Below, one piece after another: positions 51,286 through 61,056 of a stretch of 64,000 nt of DNA. The notes under the pieces are model-generated. The model worked only from the letters and a program-made list of their open reading frames with translations. It was not told the origin of the DNA and ran no database searches. The position numbers were made by a program, and so were the translations under genes. The stretch is from an uncultured Phycicoccus sp. (GTDB lineage: Bacteria; Actinomycetota; Actinomycetes; Actinomycetales; Dermatophilaceae), in contig NZ_CANLZR010000001.1 of the NCBI RefSeq assembly GCF_947495705.1, forward strand, positions 248,001 through 312,000, read 5' to 3'. Each line of letters starts with the position of its first letter. The first letter of the stretch is position 1.

Positions 51286-51672
51286 ATGCCACTTCCGCGC
51301 TGGCTGGCCCACGTCAACAAGCGGGTGTTCAACCCGATGGAGGAGCGCCGAGGCGCCCGGCCGGTGCTGATGCACACCGGACGACGCTCCGGCAAGGCCT
51401 ACCGCACACCACTGGACGCCCACCGGCTGCCCGACGGCTACCTGTTCATCCCCATGTACGGCCCGCGCACCGACTGGGTCAAGAACGTGCTGGCCGCGAG
51501 GGAGGCACGCCTGTCCGTCGACGGGCACGAGGTCGAGCTGGAGGCCCCCCGGCTGGTCAGCAAGGACGACGTCTGGTCCCTGCTGCCCACCGACACCAAG
51601 ACGCCTCCGGGGATCACGGGCGACTCGAGACTGCTGCGCATGGACAGCCGGGGCCCGGCCTCAAAGGACTGA
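51286..51672 (+). CDS. deazaflavin (F420)-dependent nitroreductase-family protein
   Basis: Small split-barrel protein of 128 aa of the FDOR-B/Ddn type. Conserved lines are LMHTGRRSGKAYRTPLDAHR (cofactor-phosphate binding), GYLFIPMYGPRTDWVKNVLA and a short C-terminal helix. Related enzymes use reduced F420 to reduce nitro-compounds or quinones, so the gene implies F420 in this organism. ATG 51286 has GAGTGAGG upstream. Base composition is slightly less GC-rich than its neighbours, and the gene stands alone among unrelated accessory genes. Confidence 0.83.
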   Translation: MPLPRWLAHVNKRVFNPMEERRGARPVLMHTGRRSGKAYRTPLDAHRLPDGYLFIPMYGPRTDWVKNVLAAREARLSVDGHEVELEAPRLVSKDDVWSLLPTDTKTPPGITGDSRLLRMDSRGPASKD

Positions 51673-51702
51673 GCCTCGACCGGCGTCGCAGCAGCCGTCG
51701 TG

Positions 51703-52191
51703 TCAGGCGTGCTGCTGCGTGCGCAGCGGCGCCATGCCCGGGCCGGCTGCCGTGGTCGCCGACGGTGCGGTGCGGGGCCAGGTCCAGGCGGACCGCAGGA
51801 TGAGGGCGAGCAGGGCCACCTCGAGAACGATGCCCAGACCGTAGAAGTACGTCCAGGACTCGCCCATCAGGTTGAAGGCCGCGTAGGGGACCTGGACCGA
51901 CGCCACGACGAGGTTCGTGATGCGGTTCGCCCGGGCGGCCAGCGTCATCGACAGCACGATCATGAAGGTCGGGATCGCCATGAGCGCGAGGAAGGTCGTC
52001 AACAGCGGCTGGCTGACGCTGAAGTCCCAGACCTTGCCGACGAGGATGCCGTCGACGACGCCGGGCTTGTAGAAGGCGATGATGTCGACGTAGACGTACA
52101 GGAACATGACGCCCGTCCACGCTGCGGCGAGCTTGGCTCGCACGGAGATCGGCTGGTCGTGCAGGGCGATGGCGGGCTGACGTGTACTCAT
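51703..52191 (-). CDS. DUF6326-type four-TM membrane protein
   Basis: A 162-residue protein with four helices, beginning KLAAAWTGVMFLYVYVDIIAFY and ending FYGLGIVLEVALLALILRSAW; between them lie LLTTFLALMAIPTFMIVLSM and ITNLVVASVQVPYAAFNLMG. The phrase MFLYVYVDI near the first helix is typical of the DUF6326 group. Function unknown. ATG 52191 is chosen because upstream in-frame sequence is Arg/Gly-rich and non-homologous. It converges on the F420-type gene across 30 bp. Confidence 0.8.
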   Translation of the reverse strand: MSTRQPAIALHDQPISVRAKLAAAWTGVMFLYVYVDIIAFYKPGVVDGILVGKVWDFSVSQPLLTTFLALMAIPTFMIVLSMTLAARANRITNLVVASVQVPYAAFNLMGESWTYFYGLGIVLEVALLALILRSAWTWPRTAPSATTAAGPGMAPLRTQQHA

Positions 52192-52395
52192 TCTGGGCTC
52201 CGTTGTCCGGGTGGGGTGAGACTCCTCCCCGATGGTCCTCGCCACGGTGCGCCGCCGACATCGGGCACCACCCTGGCAACACCCTGGGAGCACCCTGAGT
52301 CCCTGGGGCCGGAGGCGCACCGGGCGACCTCGCCGCGGTGGTGACGACGAGCACAGCGGGGCGGTGCCAAGGTCGAGGCGGCGGACAATGGAGGC

Positions 52396-52671
52396 ATGAC
52401 CTCCACGACGAGGAGCCGGACCCGGGGATGGGTCGTCGACGTCCTTCTCGGCGGGATCCCCGGGGCGGTCCTCGGCGGCATCGTCGCGGTCAACGTCGTG
52501 ATCTTCTCCGGCATCGACCGCGGTTACGAGGCGAGCATCGCCGAGGTGTTCCGGGAGAACGCGGTGGTCGGCGTCGTCACCGTCCTGGTCCTGCTGGCCG
52601 GGCCCGTCCTCGGGGTGTGGGCGGTCCGGCGGCTGCGCCGAGCCATCGCCACGGACGCTCCGCGCCGGTAG
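52396..52671 (+). CDS. small two-TM membrane protein
   Basis: A 91-residue protein with two hydrophobic helices, VVDVLLGGIPGAVLGGIVAV at about 12-37 and VVGVVTVLVLLAGPVLGVWA at about 56-76, flanked by Arg-rich ends that suggest both termini are cytoplasmic. No family recognised. ATG 52396 is preceded by GGAGG and by GACAAT six bases further up, so either mode of initiation is possible. The 205-bp gap upstream shows nothing else recognisable. Confidence 0.65.
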   Translation: MTSTTRSRTRGWVVDVLLGGIPGAVLGGIVAVNVVIFSGIDRGYEASIAEVFRENAVVGVVTVLVLLAGPVLGVWAVRRLRRAIATDAPRR

Positions 52672-52690
52672 GGCAGACAGCCAGACGGGG

Positions 52691-53062
52691 CTACCGCCGG
52701 GGCGCCGGACTGCTGCCGCGCAGGATGCTGCTCATCTTCTTGCCCCGGGCGACCTCGTCGACGAGCTTGTCGAGGTACCTGATCCGCTGCATGAGCGGGT
52801 CCTCGATCTCCTCGACCCGGTGCCCGCAGATGACCCCGGTGATGAGCGCGGCGTTCGGGTTGAAGCGCGGCGCCCGCGCGAAGAACGTCTCCATGTCCCA
52901 ACCGTCCGCGAGGACCTCCGCGAGCCCGGCCTCGTCGTAGCCGGTGAGCCAGCGGATGACCTCGTCGACCTCGGCCCTGTCGTGGCCCTTGCGCTCGGCC
53001 TTGGCGACGTAGTGCGGGTAGATGCTCGCGAAGCTCGTCGTGAAGATGCGGTGTCCGGTCAC
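52691..53062 (-). CDS. DUF2200 protein
   Basis: Cytoplasmic protein of 123 aa. The family opening HRIFTTSFASIYPHYVAKAE is intact, followed by EVIRWLTGYDEAGLAEVLAD, FFARAPRFNPNAALITGVIC and the helical end YLDKLVDEVARGKKM. DUF2200 proteins are compact helical proteins of unknown role, widespread in bacteria. GTG 53062 matches the normal family length; the open frame further upstream is not similar. The stop faces the small membrane gene at a distance of 19 bp. Confidence 0.86.
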   Translation of the reverse strand: MTGHRIFTTSFASIYPHYVAKAERKGHDRAEVDEVIRWLTGYDEAGLAEVLADGWDMETFFARAPRFNPNAALITGVICGHRVEEIEDPLMQRIRYLDKLVDEVARGKKMSSILRGSSPAPRR

Positions 53063-53075
53063 GGGCGGCCTCCCA

Positions 53076-53111
53076 GGTCCTCGGTCCGGTCCTCGGTCCG
53101 GTCCTCCGGCC
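53076..53111. repeat. three tandem 12-bp units
   Basis: GGTCCTCGGTCC is repeated exactly at 53076-53087 and 53088-53099, with a degenerate third unit at 53100-53111. It lies in the gap between the divergent DUF2200 and DUF664 genes. It may be a slippage product. Confidence 0.7.
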
Positions 53112-53191
53112 TCCAGGGTAGGCCGCTCGTGCGTCGACGGCTCCGGACCGCCACGGGACTGCCGCCCGCCGGAGTCCGGCAGTAGCCTCCC

Positions 53192-55838
<2,647 letters not shown>

Positions 55839-55871
55839 CCCGCTGCGGGCGGTCGCGGCCCGTGGTGCAGG

Positions 55872-56879
55872 TCAGCCGCCGGCGGCCTCGACCTGCCGCT
55901 CGAGGGCGTCGTTGAGGGCCTTGATGAGGTCGTTGACGGTGTTGGGCGTCGCGTCCTGGAAGGCATCGTTGACGACCTTCCTCCACAGTGCCGGGTCGCC
56001 CGCGACGATGTGCGCGTACCGCGGGTTCGCCTCGACCAGCGCGAGCCGCTGGCGCACGCTGAACGCGTGGAGGCCGCCGACCGGGTCGTCGAGGACGTTC
56101 CGCCACTGCACACCGGGCAGGTTCGGCGTGGAGTAGCGGTCGCCGAGGAAGCGGGGAATGTCGTTGAGGATGTCCCGCAGCCGGCTCATCAGGCTGTCGA
56201 GGTCGGTGACCGACGTCTTCAGCCCCTGGAGCTTGGGCCCGATCTCGGCGGCCAGGGCCGAGACCCGTGAGGTCGCCTGCGAGATGACCAGCGGGGTCGC
56301 CAGCCCGAGGGTGAAGACGAGCTCGGCGACGTAGCTGCAGATCGCGCCGGCGATCTGAGCCAGCGCGTCCCGGAGCAGGCCGTGGACGAAGCCGACGATC
56401 ATCGCCGCGGTCTCGGTGCCCACCGACATCGCCCGGGCCGCCCCGGACACGAACGAGAGCCTGTCGACCATCTCGTCGACGTGCACCCGGTACCGCTCGG
56501 CGTTCGGCCCGGTCATCCCGTCCAGCTTCTGCTGGGCGCCCTGGAAGAACGCCGTGCCGGAGGCCGACAGCGAGTTCGCGACGTTGAGCCAGGTGGCGGC
56601 GTGGGCGGTGACGGACTCGGGGTTGCCGGTGAGGTCGTCGAACCAACCCTTGATCGGCTGGAGGTGGTCGATGATCCAGCCGATGCCGGCCGCGAAGAGG
56701 CTGCCGAGCGGGTCCATCGCCGTCGCGTAGGCGTCGAAGCCCATCGCGACGCCGGAGAGCGCCATGTCGACCCAGTCGCCGTCGGAGATGGCCCGGCACA
56801 TCGAGGTCCCCGACTCCAGGAGCCCGGTCCCGGAGAACGCGTCGCGCTCGCCCGGCTGGACGACGAGGCCCCCGGTCAC
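55872..56879 (-). CDS. putative type-VII-secretion-associated substrate/effector
   Basis: A 335-residue protein without a Sec signal. The N-terminal half is Ala/Gly-rich and helical, with WVDMALSGVAMGFDAYATAM, GIGWIIDHLQPIKGWFDDL and a long helical stretch (RYRVHVDEMVDRLSFVSGAA) of the kind seen in actinobacterial ESX substrates. A hydrophobic segment near 180-215 (GLLRDALAQIAGAICSYVAE) might insert in a membrane. The C-terminal 100 residues (FSVRQRLALVEANPRYAHIV) form a separate domain with no recognised motif; it could be a toxin, but no catalytic residues are evident. GTG 56879 overlaps the stop of the EspC-like gene (GTGA), so the pair is coupled. Confidence 0.65.
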   Translation of the reverse strand: MTGGLVVQPGERDAFSGTGLLESGTSMCRAISDGDWVDMALSGVAMGFDAYATAMDPLGSLFAAGIGWIIDHLQPIKGWFDDLTGNPESVTAHAATWLNVANSLSASGTAFFQGAQQKLDGMTGPNAERYRVHVDEMVDRLSFVSGAARAMSVGTETAAMIVGFVHGLLRDALAQIAGAICSYVAELVFTLGLATPLVISQATSRVSALAAEIGPKLQGLKTSVTDLDSLMSRLRDILNDIPRFLGDRYSTPNLPGVQWRNVLDDPVGGLHAFSVRQRLALVEANPRYAHIVAGDPALWRKVVNDAFQDATPNTVNDLIKALNDALERQVEAAGG

Positions 56880-57184
56880 CGGCCGGCTCCACGCACGCGC
56901 GAGCGGGCGGACGCGTCGTCGGCGTCGTACTGCCGGGCCTGGGCCCGCAGCACCTCGACGGTCTCCTGGAGGTCCTCGGCGGTGTCCGAGATCGCGGTCC
57001 GGACCGCTCCGGCCAGGCTGCCGGCCAGCGCCGCGAGCGGGGCGTTGACGAGCCCGAACGCCATCGGGTCGACGGTGGTGTCGGCCGCGGACGCGCAGGC
57101 GGCGACGTCCCCGCGGATCCCCGCGAGGCTCACGGCGTGCTGCCGGACCGCGCCGGTGCTCACCTCGAATCCGTCCCGGACCAT
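56876..57184 (-). CDS. EspC/DUF2580-like type-VII-secretion protein
   Basis: A 102-residue helical protein beginning FEVSTGAVRQHAVSLAGIRG, the pattern of ESX-1 secretion-associated EspC/DUF2580 proteins: a conserved start, a helix, a turn at Phe-Gly-Leu (MAFGLVNAPL) and a second long helix ending in a charged tail. No signal peptide. ATG 57184 with AGGAAG upstream. Its stop overlaps the start of the 335-residue gene, an arrangement like that of ESX helper-substrate pairs. No EccC/EccD or other secretion machinery is in the window. Confidence 0.72.
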   Translation of the reverse strand: MVRDGFEVSTGAVRQHAVSLAGIRGDVAACASAADTTVDPMAFGLVNAPLAALAGSLAGAVRTAISDTAEDLQETVEVLRAQARQYDADDASARSRVRGAGR

Positions 57185-57306
57185 CTCGTCTTCCTCCCCG
57201 TCGGTCGTGCTGGCCTGCGACGTACAGTACGGACATCAGTGGCCCGGCACGATGGGGAGCGGTCCCCGTGCGCCCGAACGGGTCACGCCGACCGGAAGGT
57301 GCTGCG

Positions 57307-57657
57307 GTGGAGTGGGGGCTTCGACTTCTGCTGGTCGTCGTGGGGCTCGGGGTGCTGGGGATGCTGGCCCTCGTGCTGCTCGTCGTCGTCCGACCGGTCG
57401 TCACCGAGGCCGTCCGGGCCAACGCCGCCGGTGACTGGTGGCTCCCCTTCCTGCCGGACGCCCGCGGTGAGTGGGGGCCACTGGTCCGCAACCACTGGTG
57501 GGCACTCGCGCGTGCCGAAGAGCCGGGCAGCGCCGGTGGGCTCGCCGCCCGCTGGGGGTTCTGGTCGCTGATGAGCGTGCTGCTCGTCGTGGGGGCGGTC
57601 GGTGTCGTCGTGCGCGTCGCGCGGCTGCTCTCCGTGGGGTGGCAGGCGCTCGGCTGA
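57307..57657 (+). CDS. two-TM membrane protein inside the ESX-like cassette
   Basis: A 116-residue protein with helices at about 4-27 (LRLLLVVVGLGVLGMLALVLLV, shown shortened) and 90-108 (SVLLVVGAVGVVVRVARLL), separated by a Trp-rich polar stretch (AGDWWLPFLPDARGEWGPL). Oriented against its neighbours and inserted between the two halves of the ESX-like cassette. GTG 57307 has GGAAGG upstream. No family recognised. The stop is 9 bp from the stop of the YbaB-like gene. Confidence 0.6.
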   Translation: MEWGLRLLLVVVGLGVLGMLALVLLVVVRPVVTEAVRANAAGDWWLPFLPDARGEWGPLVRNHWWALARAEEPGSAGGLAARWGFWSLMSVLLVVGAVGVVVRVARLLSVGWQALG

Positions 57658-57666
57658 CGACCCGCC

Positions 57667-58125
57667 TCACCAGGTCCCGGCTGCGGGTGGGCTGGGGGGT
57701 GGTGTGCCGTCCCGCGGCCGGTCCGGCGGGGCGGGGGTGTCCGCGGGCCGCACCACGGTGGCGCGGGCCTGCGCGGCGCCCTCCCAGGTCCGGCGGATCG
57801 TGGCGGCCTCGGTGGAGTCCTCGCCGAAGGTCTCGGCCCCGGAGCGGGCCACGACCCGGGCGACGTCGGCACGTGCCGCGGCGACTGCGGCGCTGATCCG
57901 CTCGGCGACCGCGTCCCCGCCGTCGGTCACGGCGGAGGCCGCCACCCGCAGGTCGGTGAGCGAGCCCGAGCCGTTGACGGTGGCGCGCACCCCGTCGACC
58001 TCACCGGTGCCCTCCATCGCCTCGACGCGCCGGCGCCACTCGAGGGCGGTGCGCGCGCGGGCGGCCAACCGGTCGAGCTCGGTCTGGGCCAGACCGTCCA
58101 CGTGCCCGTGGTCGTCGAAGTTCAC
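57667..58125 (-). CDS. YbaB/EbfC-like protein, ESX-associated type
   Basis: A 152-residue protein. The first 100 residues have the YbaB pattern: an N-terminal helix (LDRLAARARTALEWRRRVEA), strands with GVRATVNGSGSLTDLRVAASA, and a long helix (AVAERISAAVAAARADVARV). A Pro-rich disordered tail follows. Some ESX loci encode a YbaB homologue (EspL in mycobacteria), which agrees with the EspC-like gene nearby. ATG 58125 overlaps the stop of a second YbaB-like gene, so the two may heterodimerise. Confidence 0.72.
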   Translation of the reverse strand: MNFDDHGHVDGLAQTELDRLAARARTALEWRRRVEAMEGTGEVDGVRATVNGSGSLTDLRVAASAVTDGGDAVAERISAAVAAARADVARVVARSGAETFGEDSTEAATIRRTWEGAAQARATVVRPADTPAPPDRPRDGTPPPSPPAAGTW

Positions 58126-58535
58126 CAGGCACCCCCGCGCCCGGGGCCGGGGCCGTCGTCGGGGCCGTCGGCCGCCGGCGTGTGCCGCTCGACCTCGTCG
58201 ACGACCGCCGTCGTCGTCGCCGACCCCTGGCCGAACATGGCGGCTGCCGACTCCTCGACGAGCCGGCGCAGCTCTGCCTGGGCCTGCTCGTTTGCCGTGA
58301 GGACGGCACGGGCGACGGCGTCACCGCCACGGCCGGCGGCGGCGTCGGAGACCCCGATGGACGTGACCGCCCCCGACTGGTCGACCTCGACGGTGACTCC
58401 GCCGCGCAAGGCCGTGCCGCGGGCGCGCAGCTGCTGCACCTCGGCGGCCCAGGCGCCGGCCCGGTCCGCGCGGTCGCGGGCCGCGCGCACCTCCGCGTCG
58501 ATGTCCCCGTAGCCGTCGTAGGTCGATCCAGCCAT
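58122..58535 (-). CDS. YbaB/EbfC-like protein, partner copy
   Basis: A 137-residue paralogue of the previous gene with the same order: a helix (EVRAARDRADRAGAWAAEVQ), strands (GGVTVEVDQSGAVTSIGVSD), a long helix (ANEQAQAELRRLVEESAAAM) and a Gly/Pro-rich end. YbaB proteins bind DNA non-specifically as dimers; the ESX-linked versions may instead chaperone substrates. ATG 58535 is divergent from the PH-like gene and is first in its transcript; the ATGA overlap couples it to the second copy. Confidence 0.72.
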   Translation of the reverse strand: MAGSTYDGYGDIDAEVRAARDRADRAGAWAAEVQQLRARGTALRGGVTVEVDQSGAVTSIGVSDAAAGRGGDAVARAVLTANEQAQAELRRLVEESAAAMFGQGSATTTAVVDEVERHTPAADGPDDGPGPGRGGAW

Positions 58536-58579
58536 GGGGGCGAGCGTACCGACGCAGGTGCGGCCCCGCGCCCCGGCCG

Positions 58580-58585
58580 TATCGT
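58580..58585 (+). promoter_or_regulatory. -10 hexamer (TATCGT) of the PH-like gene
   Basis: TATCGT ends 6 nt before ATG 58592, again the leaderless spacing. Confidence 0.4.
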
Positions 58586-58591
58586 CGGTCC

Positions 58592-59161
58592 ATGCGAGCG
58601 AGCAGGACGACCGGCGGAGGGCTCCCGGACCCGGAGCCCGTCGTGCTCGGGGTCAGCCGGGGCCTGCGGCTCGTCGGCACGCTCCTGCTGGCGCCCCTCG
58701 CGGCCGGCATCGCGCTGGCGCTCCTCGCCGCGGTCGCGGCGGGCGACCCGGGGGCGCCGATGGGCCGCACCGGGTGGGGCGCCGCCGTCGCCGCGGGCTG
58801 GGTCGTCTCGCTCGTCGTCCTCGCCGGCTCTGTCATCGCGATGGGGGTGCTGTGGTCCTACCGGGTCGCCCTCGACGAGCGGCAGGTGTCGTGGCGGCTC
58901 CTCTGGCTCGGCCGGTGCACCGCCGTCGAGGAGGTGGCCCGGGTGGAGGTGCTCGGGTCCCGGCCGCGCAGCATCGCCGGGGACGCCCCCGGGGCCCTGG
59001 TCCTCCGGGGCCGGGACGGGGAGGTGGTGGCGACCTTCCGGCCCAGTGAGAGCCGGTGGCCGGCGGTGCTCGCAATGCTGACCGAGTGGGTCCGGCGGCG
59101 GCCCGACCTGGTGCGGGACGAACGGACCGACGCGCTGTTCGCCGCGGCCTCCGACGGGTGA
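58592..59161 (+). CDS. membrane protein with PH-like C-terminal domain
   Basis: A 189-residue protein with two helices at about 28-48 (LVGTLLLAPLAAGIALALL) and 65-90 (AAVAAGWVVSLVVLAGSVI), then a domain with the bacterial-PH order of strands: SYRVALDERQVSWRLLWLG, EVARVEVLGSRPR and ALVLRGRDGEVVATFRPSE. Probably binds lipid or protein at the inner membrane face. It is adjacent and divergent to the YbaB-like genes, and whether it belongs to that cassette is unclear. Confidence 0.65.
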   Translation: MRASRTTGGGLPDPEPVVLGVSRGLRLVGTLLLAPLAAGIALALLAAVAAGDPGAPMGRTGWGAAVAAGWVVSLVVLAGSVIAMGVLWSYRVALDERQVSWRLLWLGRCTAVEEVARVEVLGSRPRSIAGDAPGALVLRGRDGEVVATFRPSESRWPAVLAMLTEWVRRRPDLVRDERTDALFAAASDG

Positions 59162-59179
59162 GCCGGGCGTCCGGGAAGG

Positions 59180-59845
59180 TCAGGCCCCGGTGCGCAGCGG
59201 GCGAGGGGCGTTGAGGTCCAGGGTGACCGCGACGACGCGGATGCCGAACACGAGGGCGACGGCCACCCAGGCCGTGAGAGGCGACAGCGCGCCGAGGTGG
59301 TCCAGGAGCACGACGAGCGCGGCCCCCGCGAGCGCGGGCAGCGCGTAGAGCTCACGCTGGAGGACCTCGGGCACCTGGCGGGCGAGGACGTCGCGCAGCA
59401 TCCCGCCACCGACGGCGGTGATGCCGCCGATGAGCGTGGCCGCGAGCGGACCGGCGTCCTGGCCCAGCGCGACGAGCGCGCCGCTGACCGCGAAGAGCGC
59501 CAGACCGGCGGCGTCGAGCAGGCGGACCGCCCGGCTGACGAGGCGGCGGCGGCCACCCGGCCGCCGCGAGCTGTGCTGGACCCACGTGCCGTGCAGGAGG
59601 AAGACCGCGGTGCCCGCGAGGGCGGCCGCCGCGAGGAGCCGCCAGTCGCTGACGGCCACCGGGGGAGTGATGCCGAGGAACACGTCGCGGATGATGCCGC
59701 CGCCGAGCCCGGCGACCCAGGCGAGCACGAGGACCCCGAACAGGTCGAGCCCCCGCCGCACCGCGACGAGCGCCCCCGACAGGGCGAAGACGAAGACGCC
59801 GCACACGTCGAGGACGGTCTGCATGGAGGCGGTGTCCGTGAGCAC
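59180..59845 (-). CDS. UPF0126/TRIC-like membrane protein (YadS type)
   Basis: A 221-residue membrane protein with two internally repeated units, each with three helices and a glycine-rich signature: AGLGGGIIRDVFLGI in the first and AVGGGMLRDVLARQVPEVL in the second. Prokaryotic homologues of trimeric intracellular cation channels have this fold; transport of glycine has been proposed for a relative. GTG 59845 or ATG 59824 are possible starts. It stands alone, and its stop lies 18 bp from the end of the PH-like gene. Confidence 0.86.
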   Translation of the reverse strand: MLTDTASMQTVLDVCGVFVFALSGALVAVRRGLDLFGVLVLAWVAGLGGGIIRDVFLGITPPVAVSDWRLLAAAALAGTAVFLLHGTWVQHSSRRPGGRRRLVSRAVRLLDAAGLALFAVSGALVALGQDAGPLAATLIGGITAVGGGMLRDVLARQVPEVLQRELYALPALAGAALVVLLDHLGALSPLTAWVAVALVFGIRVVAVTLDLNAPRPLRTGA

Positions 59846-59968
59846 CGGGCGATTGTCCCAGCCCGCGGCGTGCCCTGCGCCCTTGCCGTCCGACCCGTCC
59901 GGTGATGTGATGGGCCCACGGACCTCGGTCGAGGGGACAGAGGCCGTCGAGATGTCCGGGGGGACACC

Positions 59969-60625
59969 ATGAAGAGAGCCATGTCCGTCGCTGTGTCCGT
60001 GCTGTCCGCGGTCGGGATGGCGGTGCTCGCCGCTCCATCGGCCAGTGCCGACGTCACGAGCTACACCAAGACCCGCACGTTCGAGAAGACGAAGAACTTC
60101 TACTCCGCGCCACTGTCACGTTGCGTGCGGGTCAAGATCACGGGGACGATGTCGGCCTTCTACGTCCGGAGCACCCAGACGTACCCGACGCCGGCCGACT
60201 ACCAGTCACTGCAGGACCCGAGGCTCGAGGACCTGACGATGCAGGTGACGACGACCGACACCTGCTTCGACGGCTCGCCGCGCGAGAACGTCACGAAGGC
60301 GACACTCCGTCAGAGCTACTACTACTGGAAGTGCAGCTCGAACCCGGGAATCAGCGTGGGGTACCCGTGGTCCGTCGGGCTCTCGGTGACGCCGACCTGT
60401 GGCGAGGAGAAGGTCGCCAAGCGGAGCACGACGTACAGCGACAACGGGTCGCGCTACACCCAGTACAACAGCGGCGTGAAAGCCGAGTGGGACAAGCTCA
60501 GCAGCGGTCCCACCAGCACGGATGTGTCGTCCTGCATCCACGGGGTCGCCGACGTGACCGTGTACCGCCCCGGCAAGAGCGACTCGGTGAAGTTCGACAT
60601 GGGCAACATCTGCATCACCGTGTGA
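59969..60625 (+). CDS. secreted cysteine-containing protein of unknown function
   Basis: A 218-residue protein with a clear Sec signal peptide (SVLSAVGMAVLAAPSASA, cut near residue 28). The mature part is polar, rich in Thr, Ser and Tyr, and has six cysteines (RCVRV, DTCFDG, WKCSSN, PTCGEE, SSCIHG, NICIT), probably three disulfides. No catalytic motif is evident. GC content is visibly lower than in its neighbours. ATG 59969 has GGGGGG upstream. The strong hairpin at 60633-60669 follows. Confidence 0.75.
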   Translation: MKRAMSVAVSVLSAVGMAVLAAPSASADVTSYTKTRTFEKTKNFYSAPLSRCVRVKITGTMSAFYVRSTQTYPTPADYQSLQDPRLEDLTMQVTTTDTCFDGSPRENVTKATLRQSYYYWKCSSNPGISVGYPWSVGLSVTPTCGEEKVAKRSTTYSDNGSRYTQYNSGVKAEWDKLSSGPTSTDVSSCIHGVADVTVYRPGKSDSVKFDMGNICITV

Positions 60626-60632
60626 GGGGACC

Positions 60633-60669
60633 CGCCCCGGCCCGGCCCTCACGAGGGCGGGCCGGGGCG
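60633..60669. terminator. hairpin between the secreted protein gene and gatC
   Basis: Arms 60633-60650 (cgccccggcccggccctc) and 60653-60669 (gagggcgggccggggcg) pair fully except for one bulged G, with a 2-nt core loop. It ends the secreted-protein transcript and separates it from the gatCAB promoter at 60690. Confidence 0.65.
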
Positions 60670-60689
60670 TGGGCCCTCCGCGCCACCCA

Positions 60690-60695
60690 TAGACT
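60690..60695 (+). promoter_or_regulatory. -10 hexamer (TAGACT) of gatCAB
   Basis: TAGACT ends 7 nt before the gatC ATG, consistent with a leaderless transcript. Confidence 0.5.
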
Positions 60696-60702
60696 GGCCG
60701 CC

Positions 60703-60999
60703 ATGGCCGACCTCACCCGCGACGACGTCGCACACCTCGCCGGGCTCGCCCGGATCGACCTCTCCGACGCCGAGCTCGACCGGATGGTCGGCGAGCTGGG
60801 GGTCATCCTCGAGGCCGTCGCCACCGTGCAGCAGGCGCCCATCGCCGACGTCGAGCCGATGAGCCACCCGATGCCCATCGTCAACGTCACCCGCCCCGAC
60901 GTCGTGCGGCCGTCGCTGACGCCCGAGGAGGCGCTCGCCGGGGCGCCCGAGGCCGAACAGCAGCGCTTCAGCGTCCCCCGCATCCTCGACGAGGAGTGA
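60703..60999 (+). CDS. gatC: Glu-tRNA(Gln)/Asp-tRNA(Asn) amidotransferase subunit C
   Basis: Small subunit of 98 aa that stabilises GatA and GatB in the amidotransferase. The typical N-terminus LTRDDVAHLAGLARIDLSD is followed by MVGELGVILEAVATVQ and the C-terminal FSVPRILDE. First gene of gatCAB, with a strong hairpin upstream and a TAGACT -10 hexamer 7 nt before ATG 60703. The presence of gatCAB implies that glutaminyl-tRNA is made by transamidation. Confidence 0.96.
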   Translation: MADLTRDDVAHLAGLARIDLSDAELDRMVGELGVILEAVATVQQAPIADVEPMSHPMPIVNVTRPDVVRPSLTPEEALAGAPEAEQQRFSVPRILDEE

Positions 61000-61056
61000 C
61001 CGGCCGCCCCGCCGCCCCCGCCGCCTCCCGTCGCCGTACCTCCTGAGGACCCCATC

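Noticed and set aside
53076-53111. Start of a CRISPR array
   Set aside because: The units are 12 bp, directly adjacent without spacers, and no cas genes are present.
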